From Alkalicoccus luteus (lineage in GTDB: Bacteria; Bacillota; Bacilli; Bacillales; Salisediminibacteriaceae), in contig NZ_JAATHJ010000025.1 in the NCBI RefSeq assembly GCF_012034335.1, forward strand, positions 1-49,226: a DNA stretch of 49,226 nt, in the 5' to 3' direction. The notes beneath the pieces are model-generated. The model was not told the origin of the DNA. It worked only from the letters and a program-made list of their open reading frames with translations, and did no database searches. Position 1 is the first letter of the stretch. Every line of letters begins with the position of its first letter. Made by a program: the position numbers and the translations under genes. Shown piece by piece: positions 22,424-30,433 of the stretch.

Positions 22424-24034
22424 ATGGAGGAAAATTTACCTCTTGACCTGCTTCACTGGGGAGCGGCGGCTGTGCCGCTCGTTCTCCTGTTGGTCATGCT
22501 GGTTGTCCTGCGCTGGTCCGGTCCGCGTGCAGGCTGGATCGCAATGGGGATAGCTACATTAATTGCATTTACTCTTTATCAAGCCCCTTTCGACGCTGTT
22601 GCCGTCGGCTTCGGAAAAGGGCTTTGGGAAGCATTCTTTATTTTACTTGTCGTCTGGCCCGCACTGCTTTTGTATCAAGTGACAAAAGAGGCTGGTGCCT
22701 TTACGGTTATTCGTGAAGAAATACAGGAGCACAGTCAAAACTATCTCTTTCTCATCCTTGCATTCGGCTGGGTATTTGCCTCGTTTCTGCAGGGGATCGC
22801 CGGATTTGGGGCGCCAATTGCCGTTGTAGCTCCGCTTCTGATCGGCATTGGAGTAAAGCCTGTCACTGCTGTTGTTATTCCCTTGATTGGCCACGCCTGG
22901 GCTAACATGTTCGGAACACTCGCAGTCGGCTGGATCGCAACAATTAACGCGGTTGAAATCCAAGACCAGGCACTGACGCTGTTTTATACATCTATCCTGC
23001 TATGGATCCCAAACCTGCTGGCGGGGCTGATGATTTGTTACTTATTTGCAAAGTGGAAAGGCGTCAAAGAAGGATTTTGGGTAGTCATTATTATTTCTCT
23101 CATTCACGGCGGCGGTCAGCTTGCCTTAACGCAGGTGAACGCCACGCTGTCTACGTTTATTCCGGCCACGCTTGCGATGGTCGTGCTGCTCTTGTTTGCA
23201 CGGCGTAAAAAATACAGCGAGCGCACGGAGCTTGAAGATGAAACCGACGTACTGGAAGAGGAGCGGCAAAGCACAGCCGAAAAACCAAAAATTTCACTGC
23301 ACAAGGCGTTTATGCCTTATTATGTGCTGACGGTTGTATCGGTGCTTGCTCTCGGAATTCCCCAGGTAAACGAGTTTCTTGATCAATTCGAATTCGGATT
23401 CCCATTCCCGGCAACAGAAACCGGATACGGTTTTGAAGAAGAAGCAGAAGCGATGTACTCGCCGATCGCTCCGCTCACCCATCCGGGAACATACTTGCTG
23501 TTTGCATCTGTTTTTGCAGTCTTCTATTACCGTAAACTAAAGCTGTTCGGTGATGACGCTACGAAGACGATTCGAAAAGGACTGCTCGGCAATGCAATCG
23601 GAGCATCACTTGCTATTTCCGGATTTTTGACGATGACAGAGATCATGGGTACTTCCGGACAGACAACCGTGATTGCGCTCGGTATTGCGACTGTCTCTAC
23701 GCCTCCGGTTTATGTGGCACTCGCCAATATTATAGGTATCATCGGTGCATTCATGACGTCCTCCAACACGTCCTCCAACGTTCTCTTCGCTCCGCTGCAT
23801 GGCAACGTGGCGGAATCAATGGACGGACTGGAGCTTGCTGCAACGATTGCTGCACAGTCCACCGGTGGTGCGATTGGTAACTCCATCGCCCCGGCGAACG
23901 TGGTGCTGGGTACGAGTACGGCCGGCATTCAGGGCAGGGATGCCGAAGTATTTAAGCCGACACTTGTATTCTGTCTCATCGCAGGTATTGCGGTATCTGC
24001 AACAGCCGTACTGCTGCATTTAATAGGTGCATAA
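22424..24034 (+). CDS. lctP: L-lactate permease (LctP) family transporter
   Basis: 536 aa integral membrane protein with about 13 hydrophobic helices and the LctP hallmark GIAGFGAPIAVVAPLLIG near residues 124-141. PLIGHAWANMFGTLAVGW and the C-terminal SNTSSNVLFAPLH and GGAIGNSIAPANVVLG segments also fit. The family carries lactate or glycolate with protons. It is probably co-transcribed with the upstream GGT-family gene (29-base gap, AAGGAGGG ribosome site), so another carboxylate substrate is possible. Confidence 0.88.
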   Translation: MEENLPLDLLHWGAAAVPLVLLLVMLVVLRWSGPRAGWIAMGIATLIAFTLYQAPFDAVAVGFGKGLWEAFFILLVVWPALLLYQVTKEAGAFTVIREEIQEHSQNYLFLILAFGWVFASFLQGIAGFGAPIAVVAPLLIGIGVKPVTAVVIPLIGHAWANMFGTLAVGWIATINAVEIQDQALTLFYTSILLWIPNLLAGLMICYLFAKWKGVKEGFWVVIIISLIHGGGQLALTQVNATLSTFIPATLAMVVLLLFARRKKYSERTELEDETDVLEEERQSTAEKPKISLHKAFMPYYVLTVVSVLALGIPQVNEFLDQFEFGFPFPATETGYGFEEEAEAMYSPIAPLTHPGTYLLFASVFAVFYYRKLKLFGDDATKTIRKGLLGNAIGASLAISGFLTMTEIMGTSGQTTVIALGIATVSTPPVYVALANIIGIIGAFMTSSNTSSNVLFAPLHGNVAESMDGLELAATIAAQSTGGAIGNSIAPANVVLGTSTAGIQGRDAEVFKPTLVFCLIAGIAVSATAVLLHLIGA

Positions 24035-24053
24035 AATAATAACAGAAGAAAAG

Positions 24054-24085
24054 GACCGCATCTCCTTTTAGAGGAAGATGCGGTC
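24054..24085 (+). terminator. Hairpin after lctP lacking a T-tract
   Basis: GACCGCATCT and AGATGCGGTC form a perfect 10-pair stem, but AGGCTGTTTAC follows instead of Ts. The T-run appears to have been lost at the junction with repeat copy C. Confidence 0.6.
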
Positions 24086-24329
24086 AGGCTGTTTACAAAG
24101 TCAATCTGCTTACATGTTTATTCCTTTTGGTACAGTCATTCTTCGCATATCTAGCATGCCGGGGGCTTGCCTTCAGCTATTTCTGTAATATAGAAGAAGG
24201 GCACGGCTTCACTCGGAAACAGGCTTCTCGCGGGACGTACTCAGCCGATAAATCGTTTTTCGCTCCAAGCGTTGACTGCAAAAACAACGTTGGGGATGGC
24301 AAAAGCGACACAACGCCCGGAAATTGTAA

Positions 24330-24574
24330 CAGAACGCTCCGTGAAACTCACTTACCAGATCCGCCGTAGGCTGCGAATGATCCGTTGGAAGGAGTTGAAA
24401 CTTCCGAAAACCAGGGTAAGGCAACTGAGGGCGCTCGGGGTATCGAAACAGAAAGCGTATGAATGGGGGAACACAAGAAAGGGCTACTGGCGAATCGCCT
24501 GCAGCCCAGTGCTTCATCATACGTTAAACGATGCCTACTGGCGGAAGATGGGGTTAAAATCGTTCCTGACGTAA
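24330..24574 (+). pseudogene. C-terminal fragment of a group II intron reverse transcriptase/maturase
   Basis: About 80 codons match the maturase C-terminal region: the helix QIRRRLRMIRWKELKLPKTR, then RQLRALGVSKQKAYEWGNTR, KGYWRIACSPVLHHTLND and AYWRKMGLKSFLT. Palm and finger motifs including the YADD catalytic box are absent, so the gene is a remnant. The open frame extends upstream to 24272, but that part (TAKTTLGMAKATQRPEIV) is not clearly maturase. Confidence 0.85.
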
Positions 24575-24589
24575 ACACGTATCATTTTC

Positions 24590-24665
24590 ATGAAACCGCC
24601 GTATACGGGACCCGTATGTACGGTGGTGTGAGAGGACGGGGGTTCATCGCCCCCTCCTACTCGAT
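24590..24665 (+). ncRNA. Group II intron domains V and VI (3' end of a remnant)
   Basis: ACCGCCGTATACGG pairs with CCGTATGTACGGTGGT as domain V, then GTGTGAGAGG links to a domain VI-like hairpin (ACGGGGG/CCCCCT) ending CTCCTACTCGAT, with an unpaired A typical of the branch site. The 3' splice junction would be about 24665, where repeat-element sequence resumes. Domains I-IV are missing. Confidence 0.75.
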
Positions 24666-24752
24666 TAAGCCCGTTCCCTCCGGAAAGCGAGTGTCCGTAG
24701 ATGCAGGCAGATGCAACGTTATTCACCTGAAAGTACTTTATAAACAACCTGA

Positions 24753-24789
24753 GACCGCATCTCCTTATAAAGGGAGAGGCGGTCTTTTT
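24753..24789. terminator. Terminator at the right edge of repeat copy C
   Basis: GACCGCATCTCC and GGGAGAGGCGGTC pair, followed by TTTTT. It resembles the hairpin at 24054-24085. It lies just downstream of the convergent minus-strand exonuclease gene and may serve both directions. Confidence 0.8.
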
Positions 24790-24796
24790 AGCAAGC

Positions 24797-25468
24797 TCAG
24801 CGCTGAAAGGCGGGGCTTCCGTTTTCGCCTTGCGTGATGTCAATCAGATCGGCTAGCGTTCGTTTGCCGCGGTCCTCTAAATAATGAAGCAGTTCTACAA
24901 GCAGATGGGCCGTTGTCAGTGCGTCACCGACCGCACTGTGTCGTTCAAATATTTTCGTGCCGAAGCTTAGTGCGTAATGCTCCAGATCGCGCATATCCCA
25001 GGAAGGCGCCAGATAGCCAATGAGGTCCAGGGTGTCAAAATAGAGCGGCTCATCAAACGTATACTTGTGGCGAAGCAGCTCCTTCTTCAGAACGAGGACA
25101 TCGAAAGCGAGATAGTGCCCCACCCAACCGCCGCTCTCATGCTTTTCAATATACTCATAAAACCGTTCTATTGCCTCCAGTGAATCAGGAGCGTCCTTCA
25201 CATGATCATCGGTGATGCCTGTCAGCTCCGTAATCCGCTCTGGAATGGCGCGTCCGGGATTCACGTACGTCTGAAACGTATCGTCGGTTACTTTCAGACG
25301 TTCCACGTGGACGGCACCAATTTCAATCAGCCGGTCGTGGCTGCCGACAGAAAAACCGGTAGCTTCCGTATCGAACACCGTAAACGAGAGCTCGCTGATC
25401 GGCGTATTCAGCGGCTGATCCTGAACGAGTTGGTAGTGAAGCTTCTTTTTCTTCCAGAACATCATCAT
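24797..25468 (-). CDS. DEDDh 3'-5' exonuclease (DNA polymerase III epsilon-like)
   Basis: 223 aa. The four acidic residues and the histidine of the DEDDh fold are visible: FDTEATGF (Exo I), HYLAFDVLVL (Exo II) and HSAVGDALTT (Exo III with His and Asp). ITELTGITDDHV is the usual family segment. It is the last gene of the minus-strand symporter operon, 30 bases after the cNMP/CBS/DUF294 gene. The same odd pairing is known next to acetate-type symporters in proteobacteria such as Vibrio. AAAGGAG eight bases before the first of three Met codons decides the start. Nucleic acid substrate unknown. Confidence 0.87.
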   Translation of the reverse strand: MMMFWKKKKLHYQLVQDQPLNTPISELSFTVFDTEATGFSVGSHDRLIEIGAVHVERLKVTDDTFQTYVNPGRAIPERITELTGITDDHVKDAPDSLEAIERFYEYIEKHESGGWVGHYLAFDVLVLKKELLRHKYTFDEPLYFDTLDLIGYLAPSWDMRDLEHYALSFGTKIFERHSAVGDALTTAHLLVELLHYLEDRGKRTLADLIDITQGENGSPAFQR

Positions 25469-25498
25469 GGAAAGCGCTCCTTTATGCTGGATTCACAC

Positions 25499-27415
25499 TT
25501 ACATTATTCCGAATGAAGCAAGCATCTGATTTTGAAGGGAGCGGACTGCTTTGAGAGCAATAATCAGCTCCTCTTTCTCCCTCGTTTTCATGTGCACGAA
25601 CTGGACTTCGCTTGATGACTCTTCGCCGCGCTGGTAGCGGCTCCACGACTGAGAAACCCGGACCGCAAGCAGAACTTCATACGCGAACATAATTTCATCC
25701 GTAAACTGTTCGCTGAATACCTTGCGCCTGCGGAGAGCGCGTATCGCTTCGGCAGGAGTTGCCTCTACGATTTCATGCTGAGCGCTTAACAGCTGCAGGG
25801 AATGATACAGCGGAAATAGAGCTTCTTTTTTCATATCGAGCTTATCGCGCTTCATACGGAACAAAGCCCGGATTGGGTGATCAAGGGTTGGCACAAGCGC
25901 CTGTTTCTCGTTTTCCGCGGCCCGGTACAGAAAGATGCGCGACTTGGTCATCTGCTGCTTGACCATGGACGTAAACGAATCGCGCAATACCTCGTCTCCG
26001 TAAAGAAAACGGAAGGCCAGAAAGTTGTGTCCGAGCAGAATGTTGTCGTTAGTAGCTCTCAGGCCCCACGTGCGTATCCGCTCTTCCCAGCGATTGATAG
26101 ACCCGCGCCACTGCTTGAATTCTGCCATCATATCGCCGTCACATCGCTTGTAGCCGGCTGTTTCAAGAAAAGAGGTAATAACGGCACCGAGCCTTTCAAA
26201 ATAACGGTCTGCTTCTTTCTGCTGATCAGCCGGAACGTTTTCGTAAACGAGAAAATGATCCTGGTCGGTGAGCAGGAATTGTTCTGCTCTTCCGGCACTG
26301 CCCATTACAAAGAAACCAAATGCGCAGGGCGGTTCTCCTTCATCGTCAGCTTTCATCTCCTCAAGTGCAAGCTCGATACAGTGACGAATGAGCCTGTCAT
26401 AGAGGCTGGTGATAACGCTGAGAACGTGCTTAATTGGAATGCCATCTTCAAGGAGCTTGCCGAGAACGCCGTAAATGGCAGTTCTCACTTCGGGCAGCTT
26501 TTCCGGTGAGGAAGCTTCAATCTCCTGCAAAATATCAAACGTCCCCCGGTTTTTGCTGCGAAGCAGATCGGACAGCGTAACGATCCCGGCAGGTTCCGTT
26601 CCGGAGACGACAGGCAGGTGCTTAATGCCATTGACAAGAAAAGTGGACAGTGCCTGATAATAGTAGGCGGATCTGCCGATTACAACCGGATCCGGCGTCA
26701 TTATATCTTTCACAGTGCCGTCGGATTTGCCGGGAGCGACAAACCGGTTTACGATATCTTTTTCCGTCATAATACCGGAAATACCGCCGCTTTCATTGAC
26801 GATGATCAGCGAGCTTACCGCATGCTGTTCCATCTTCACCGCAGCTTCTTTGACCGGGGTGGATTCCGGAAGCGTCACAGGCGGGGCATTCATCAAGTCC
26901 TGCACTCGACGGATGAATGGCTCGCTTTCACCCCACTGTCTGGAAAGACGAACTTGTTCGGCAAGTGACGCGTAAATCTCACGCAGTCTTACAGCCACCT
27001 GACGCATAACATAGTCGCGAACTGTTTCATCATGCCATCTGGCTTCGAGAACTGAATACGGGATATGCAGGCAGGAGGTTTCTTCCGCCGCGCGAACCTC
27101 GACGGTGTAGGACTCCTCATGCTCGTTTGGCTCTCCGAGAAAGTCAGCAAGACTTGAAAAGCCAAGCATTTCACCGGCTTCCAGTACTTCCAGCACCTCC
27201 TGCGAGGCCGAGCCATCCGTATCTACAAACACTTCTGTCACTCCTTCAAGAATAAGGAGCAGACCTTCCCGTGCTGTTTTCGCATATAGTATTTTCTCAC
27301 CGCGTCTGTACGCTACCTGCTCACACTGATCGATCAGCTCCTCCGCTTCAGCAGAGTTAAGCCCGCTGAAGAGAGGGTGCCGTCGAATCGATTCCTTACT
27401 TGTCGGCTGAGTCAT
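25499..27415 (-). CDS. cNMP-binding/CBS/DUF294 nucleotidyltransferase-like regulatory protein
   Basis: 638 aa, cytoplasmic, with domains in order: a cyclic-nucleotide-binding-like domain (about 13-140), two CBS domains (about 172-290, with SSLIIVNESGGISGIMTEKD and KHLPVVSGTEPAGIVTLSDL), a DUF294 nucleotidyltransferase-like domain (GSAGRAEQFLLTDQDH at 372-387) and a DUF294 C-terminal helical domain. The GSAGR and DQD motifs recall GlnD-type nucleotidyltransferases. It probably senses adenine nucleotides and adjusts the neighbouring symporter (inference). It overlaps the symporter gene by 20 bases, indicating tight coupling. Confidence 0.87.
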   Translation of the reverse strand: MTQPTSKESIRRHPLFSGLNSAEAEELIDQCEQVAYRRGEKILYAKTAREGLLLILEGVTEVFVDTDGSASQEVLEVLEAGEMLGFSSLADFLGEPNEHEESYTVEVRAAEETSCLHIPYSVLEARWHDETVRDYVMRQVAVRLREIYASLAEQVRLSRQWGESEPFIRRVQDLMNAPPVTLPESTPVKEAAVKMEQHAVSSLIIVNESGGISGIMTEKDIVNRFVAPGKSDGTVKDIMTPDPVVIGRSAYYYQALSTFLVNGIKHLPVVSGTEPAGIVTLSDLLRSKNRGTFDILQEIEASSPEKLPEVRTAIYGVLGKLLEDGIPIKHVLSVITSLYDRLIRHCIELALEEMKADDEGEPPCAFGFFVMGSAGRAEQFLLTDQDHFLVYENVPADQQKEADRYFERLGAVITSFLETAGYKRCDGDMMAEFKQWRGSINRWEERIRTWGLRATNDNILLGHNFLAFRFLYGDEVLRDSFTSMVKQQMTKSRIFLYRAAENEKQALVPTLDHPIRALFRMKRDKLDMKKEALFPLYHSLQLLSAQHEIVEATPAEAIRALRRRKVFSEQFTDEIMFAYEVLLAVRVSQSWSRYQRGEESSSEVQFVHMKTREKEELIIALKAVRSLQNQMLASFGIM

Positions 27416-29057
27416 TCATCCAGACCTCACCATCTTTATACGTCATCTGCTCCGGATAGCGAAGATCCATCGCTTCATCCTGAAGGTGCTGAGCAGGAGG
27501 CGGTGTCAGCAGCGATACGATAATGACGAGCAGCAGGTTTGCGGTAACCCCGAAGACCCCTGCGCCTGTATCCTGAATACCGAACAGCATGATACCGTTC
27601 ATAGACAGGAAGATATAACCGAGCGTCACACCGAGGCCGCCGAGCATACCGGCAATAGCACCTTGTGCGTTCATTCGCTTCCACCAGACACCAAGGAACA
27701 GTACCGGGAAGAAGGTTCCGCCTGCTAAACCGAATGCCCAGGCAATGATCTGCGTAATAACCCCTGGCGGATCAAGAGCTACAATACCTGCAGCTACGGT
27801 GGCAAGCACGATCGCAATTCGTCCGGCTTTCAGACGCTTTGCATCTGTTGCATCAGGCTTCAGAAGGCGGTAGTAAATATCGTGTGCAAACGAGGACGAG
27901 ATTGTAATTAGCAGACCTCCGGCGGTCGACAGAGCAGCTGCCATGGCGCCGGCTGCAATGAGACCAACGACGAAAACGCCAAGGTTTGCGATTTCCGGCG
28001 TGGCCATCACGACAATATCCGGGTTAATAACAAGGTCCTCCCATTCGAGAATGCCGTCGCCGCCGGTGTCAGCTATTTCCAGAAGCCCGGTGTTGACCCA
28101 CGGTTCTGTCCAGGCGGGAAGTTCATCAATCGGCTGACCGACTACCTGCGTCATAATAATGAAGCGCGAAAACGCTGCATAGGCCGGTGCTGAGAGATAG
28201 AGAAGGGCAATGAACAGGAGTGCCCAGGCACCGCTCCATCTGGCAGCCTTCATCGTCGTTACCGTGTAAAAGCGAACGATAACGTGGGGAAGGGCAGCTG
28301 TACCGACCATAAGCGTAAAGAGGAGAGCGAGAAACTGACTTCTGTCGCTCTCGGTAAACGGCGCAAAGTATTCCGATATACCAAGCTCCCGGTCGATTGC
28401 ACCGAGCTCATTTACGATGTTTCCGTACGTCAGCCACGGCAGCGGATTTCCCGTTACCTGCAGCGACATAAAGATGATCGGAATGATGTACGCCGTAATC
28501 AGAATTAAATACTGAGCCACCTGCGTCCATGTGACACCCTTCATCCCGCCGAGAGAGGCGTAAATCGCAATGACAACTACCCCGATCATAACCCCTGTGG
28601 AGGCAGGAAGATTCAGGAGACGGCCGATAACAACGCCGGAGCCTGACAACTGACCGATGATATAGGTGAAGCTGATAATGATTGTCGCAATCGCAGCGAT
28701 CAGACGTGCAGCATTGCTGTCGAATCTGTCGCCAATAAATTCCGGTACAGTAAACCGGCCGTATTTACGGAGCTGCGGAGCGAGCAGGAAAGTCAGGAGC
28801 AAATAGCCTCCCGTCCAGCCCATTATGTAAGCAAGTCCGTCGTAGCCGAGAATCATAACTGTACCAGCCATTCCGATGAACGAGGCGGCACTCATCCAGT
28901 CGCCGCCGATGGCCATCCCGTTCCAAACCGGCGGGATGCCGCGGCTGGCTACGTAAAAGTCCGATGTAACCTTCGCGCGGTTGTAAACAGAAATTCCAAT
29001 ATATAAGGCAAATGTTAGTAAGATAAGCGTTAGTGACACTAATGACTGCTGATCCAA
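27396..29057 (-). CDS. Sodium:solute symporter, acetate-type (VC_2705/ActP-like)
   Basis: 553 aa member of the SSS family with about 13 membrane helices. Family segments include ASRGIPPVWNGMAIGGDWMS, ASFIGMAGTVMILGYDGLAY and GALSTAGGLLITISSSFAHD-like sodium-site sequence. The presence of a DUF4212 partner just upstream assigns it to the VC_2705 subfamily, thought to carry acetate or related short acids. Start is TTG 29057, seven bases after GGAGGG. The gene sits between the DUF4212 gene (45-base gap) and the cNMP/CBS gene (20-base overlap). Confidence 0.88.
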   Translation of the reverse strand: MDQQSLVSLTLILLTFALYIGISVYNRAKVTSDFYVASRGIPPVWNGMAIGGDWMSAASFIGMAGTVMILGYDGLAYIMGWTGGYLLLTFLLAPQLRKYGRFTVPEFIGDRFDSNAARLIAAIATIIISFTYIIGQLSGSGVVIGRLLNLPASTGVMIGVVVIAIYASLGGMKGVTWTQVAQYLILITAYIIPIIFMSLQVTGNPLPWLTYGNIVNELGAIDRELGISEYFAPFTESDRSQFLALLFTLMVGTAALPHVIVRFYTVTTMKAARWSGAWALLFIALLYLSAPAYAAFSRFIIMTQVVGQPIDELPAWTEPWVNTGLLEIADTGGDGILEWEDLVINPDIVVMATPEIANLGVFVVGLIAAGAMAAALSTAGGLLITISSSFAHDIYYRLLKPDATDAKRLKAGRIAIVLATVAAGIVALDPPGVITQIIAWAFGLAGGTFFPVLFLGVWWKRMNAQGAIAGMLGGLGVTLGYIFLSMNGIMLFGIQDTGAGVFGVTANLLLVIIVSLLTPPPAQHLQDEAMDLRYPEQMTYKDGEVWMNDSADK

Positions 29058-29102
29058 GAACGTTCCCTCCTTCGCGATGATAGAAGCTGCGGCTGAAGCT
29101 GA

Positions 29103-29408
29103 TTAATGATCGGAAGCTCCGCCGCTTATTTGTTCGTTTTGCTTTTCATCAATACCAAACGCTTTATCGACGCGGTCACTGATCATAGCGTTTAGAAAGA
29201 GCAATACAACGAACGTGATAACTGCTCCCTGTGCCCCCATATAATAGTGGGCCGGCATTCCGAGAATGAGAGCGCCGCCTTCGTAAATGCTCTCGGCGAA
29301 GAACGCAACCCCGAAGGATACAGCAAAACCGATGGCGAGAAAAATAATGACCATGATCGTACGGATTCGAAAGTATTTGTCTGCAGTCGCTTTTTCAACT
29401 TTTCGCAT
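29103..29408 (-). CDS. DUF4212 small subunit of the sodium symporter
   Basis: 101 aa with two membrane helices (about residues 17-38 and 55-77). YYMGAQGAVITFVVLLFLNA is typical of DUF4212/symporter small accessory proteins. It should form a complex with the downstream SSS transporter. ATG 29408 is chosen over GTG 29417 because GAAGGAG would be one base from the GTG but eight from the ATG. Confidence 0.86.
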   Translation of the reverse strand: MRKVEKATADKYFRIRTIMVIIFLAIGFAVSFGVAFFAESIYEGGALILGMPAHYYMGAQGAVITFVVLLFLNAMISDRVDKAFGIDEKQNEQISGGASDH

Positions 29409-29489
29409 GTCTGTCACTCCTTCTTTGTTTGTCTTAACCTGCCGGTGCGCGGAGCCTCACCCCCTTAAAGTACTGTAATCGCTTTCAAA

Positions 29490-29741
29490 TCACCTTATAT
29501 TTTTCTGCGCTGCACTCATTGTCCGCCGGCAGGAACGGCACATCATGAAAGGCGTTTTACGCCTCGCGATGAGATCGTTCGTAAGCAGGATAGCCGGAAT
29601 AAACAGTAGAAACAGCGGTGTGAACACGATGCCGACTGCAGTCGTAACAACAACTGGCAGAACAGACATCATAAACATATACTGCCAGCGCTCAATAACC
29701 TTGACGTCACGGCTGCGGCAGGCAGGACAAGCGTCGTGCAT
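29490..29741 (-). CDS. Small zinc-ribbon membrane protein, unrecognised
   Basis: 83 aa. CPAC at residues 5-8 and CRSC at 68-71 could together bind zinc, and they bracket a hydrophobic hairpin (about 22-55). This places both Cys pairs on the same, probably cytoplasmic, side. ACGGAGGGATCAGACA supplies the ribosome site. It lies 73 bases upstream of the DUF4212 gene and 19 bases after the next small membrane gene, so it may share their transcript. Function unknown. Confidence 0.65.
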   Translation of the reverse strand: MHDACPACRSRDVKVIERWQYMFMMSVLPVVVTTAVGIVFTPLFLLFIPAILLTNDLIARRKTPFMMCRSCRRTMSAAQKNIR

Positions 29742-29760
29742 TGTCTGATCCCTCCGTCAT

Positions 29761-29943
29761 TCAGCGCATGCTGAAGATAAATTTCAGCGTGTCCCAAAAC
29801 GGCATCGGGACCATGGCAACCTGCACGAATACGAAACCGATGATCGCAAAAAACGGAACGGTGAGCAGAAGCGGCTTTTTGTAGCGGATTGTCCCGATCA
29901 CTGCTGCAAGTGCAAGCGTCCAAAATAAAATAAGCATCCACAT
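29761..29943 (-). CDS. Small two-helix membrane protein, unrecognised
   Basis: 60 aa. Two hydrophobic helices (about 2-18 and 26-47) are joined by a basic RYKKP turn, and the C-terminus is short and amphipathic (MPFWDTLKFIFSMR). AAGGAGG lies ten bases before ATG 29943; the longer in-frame reading to 30042 has no ribosome site. It is probably the first gene of the minus-strand unit with the symporter. Function unknown. Confidence 0.6.
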   Translation of the reverse strand: MWMLILFWTLALAAVIGTIRYKKPLLLTVPFFAIIGFVFVQVAMVPMPFWDTLKFIFSMR

Positions 29944-30379
29944 AATACGAAAACCTCCTTCAAACATGACGGAAGCGGTCAGACCACCCCTGGTAAAACA
30001 AGTCCTATTACAAATCAGTGTGAGTGCAGAACCATCTGACATATAACAGAATAGGGTAACGAATGTCTCTTTTACAATTCACTGTAAAAAGAGACACCTT
30101 TGATTATTTCAAATTTTCAGACTTGAAGCAACTTATTTGTCAAAAAAAGGCGTAATGTACTACCGCTTTGAAGCAACAAAGTCCCTCTATGAGAGGGGAT
30201 GCAGCAGAACAAAAAAATGTGTAAAGGGTCATAGGCGAATAATCATTAATGGAAGGTGAGAAAAACCTCCTGGAAGTAGTCTTGAAGCCGGAAAAGCGGC
30301 AGAAATAAGAGCAGAGGAAAAAGCCGCTTTTCTTTTCATCCGACGCACGAAGGCGAGCTGATTCTGCATCAACGAACGT
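29944..30379. other. Regulatory region upstream of the symporter operon
   Basis: No gene is seen. On the minus strand a consensus TTGACA lies near 30136-30141, but its -10 partner is weak; AATAAT near 30102-30107 is an alternative. The stretch also holds an inverted repeat at 30064-30096 and two direct copies of TTGAAGCAAC (30123-30132, 30168-30177). Confidence 0.5.
30064..30096. promoter_or_regulatory. Inverted repeat in the symporter leader, possible operator
   Basis: TGTCTCTTTTACA and TGTAAAAAGAGACA are inverted copies differing by one A/T, around ATTCAC. No T-run follows on either strand, so an operator or RNA structure is likelier than a terminator. Confidence 0.4.
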
Positions 30380-30416
30380 AAAAAAACGGCGATCCGAGGA
30401 AGGATCACCGTTTTTT
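30380..30416. terminator. Terminator after the NSS transporter gene
   Basis: AAAAAACGGCGATCC and GGATCACCGTTTTTT form a symmetric hairpin with T-runs on both strands. On the minus strand it ends the NSS transporter gene. Confidence 0.88.
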
Positions 30417-30433
30417 GCATATAATAATCTTAT

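Larger units (their letters stand above)
24086..24752 (+). repeat. Dispersed repeat element, copy C
   Basis: The left end AGGCTGTTTACAAAGTCAATC and the following CTTACATGTTTATTC match copies A and B. The right end (CCCGTTCCCTCCGGAAAGCG to ACTTTATAAACAACCTGA) matches copies A and D. Between them sits a truncated group II intron. Hairpins flank both ends. Confidence 0.75.
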
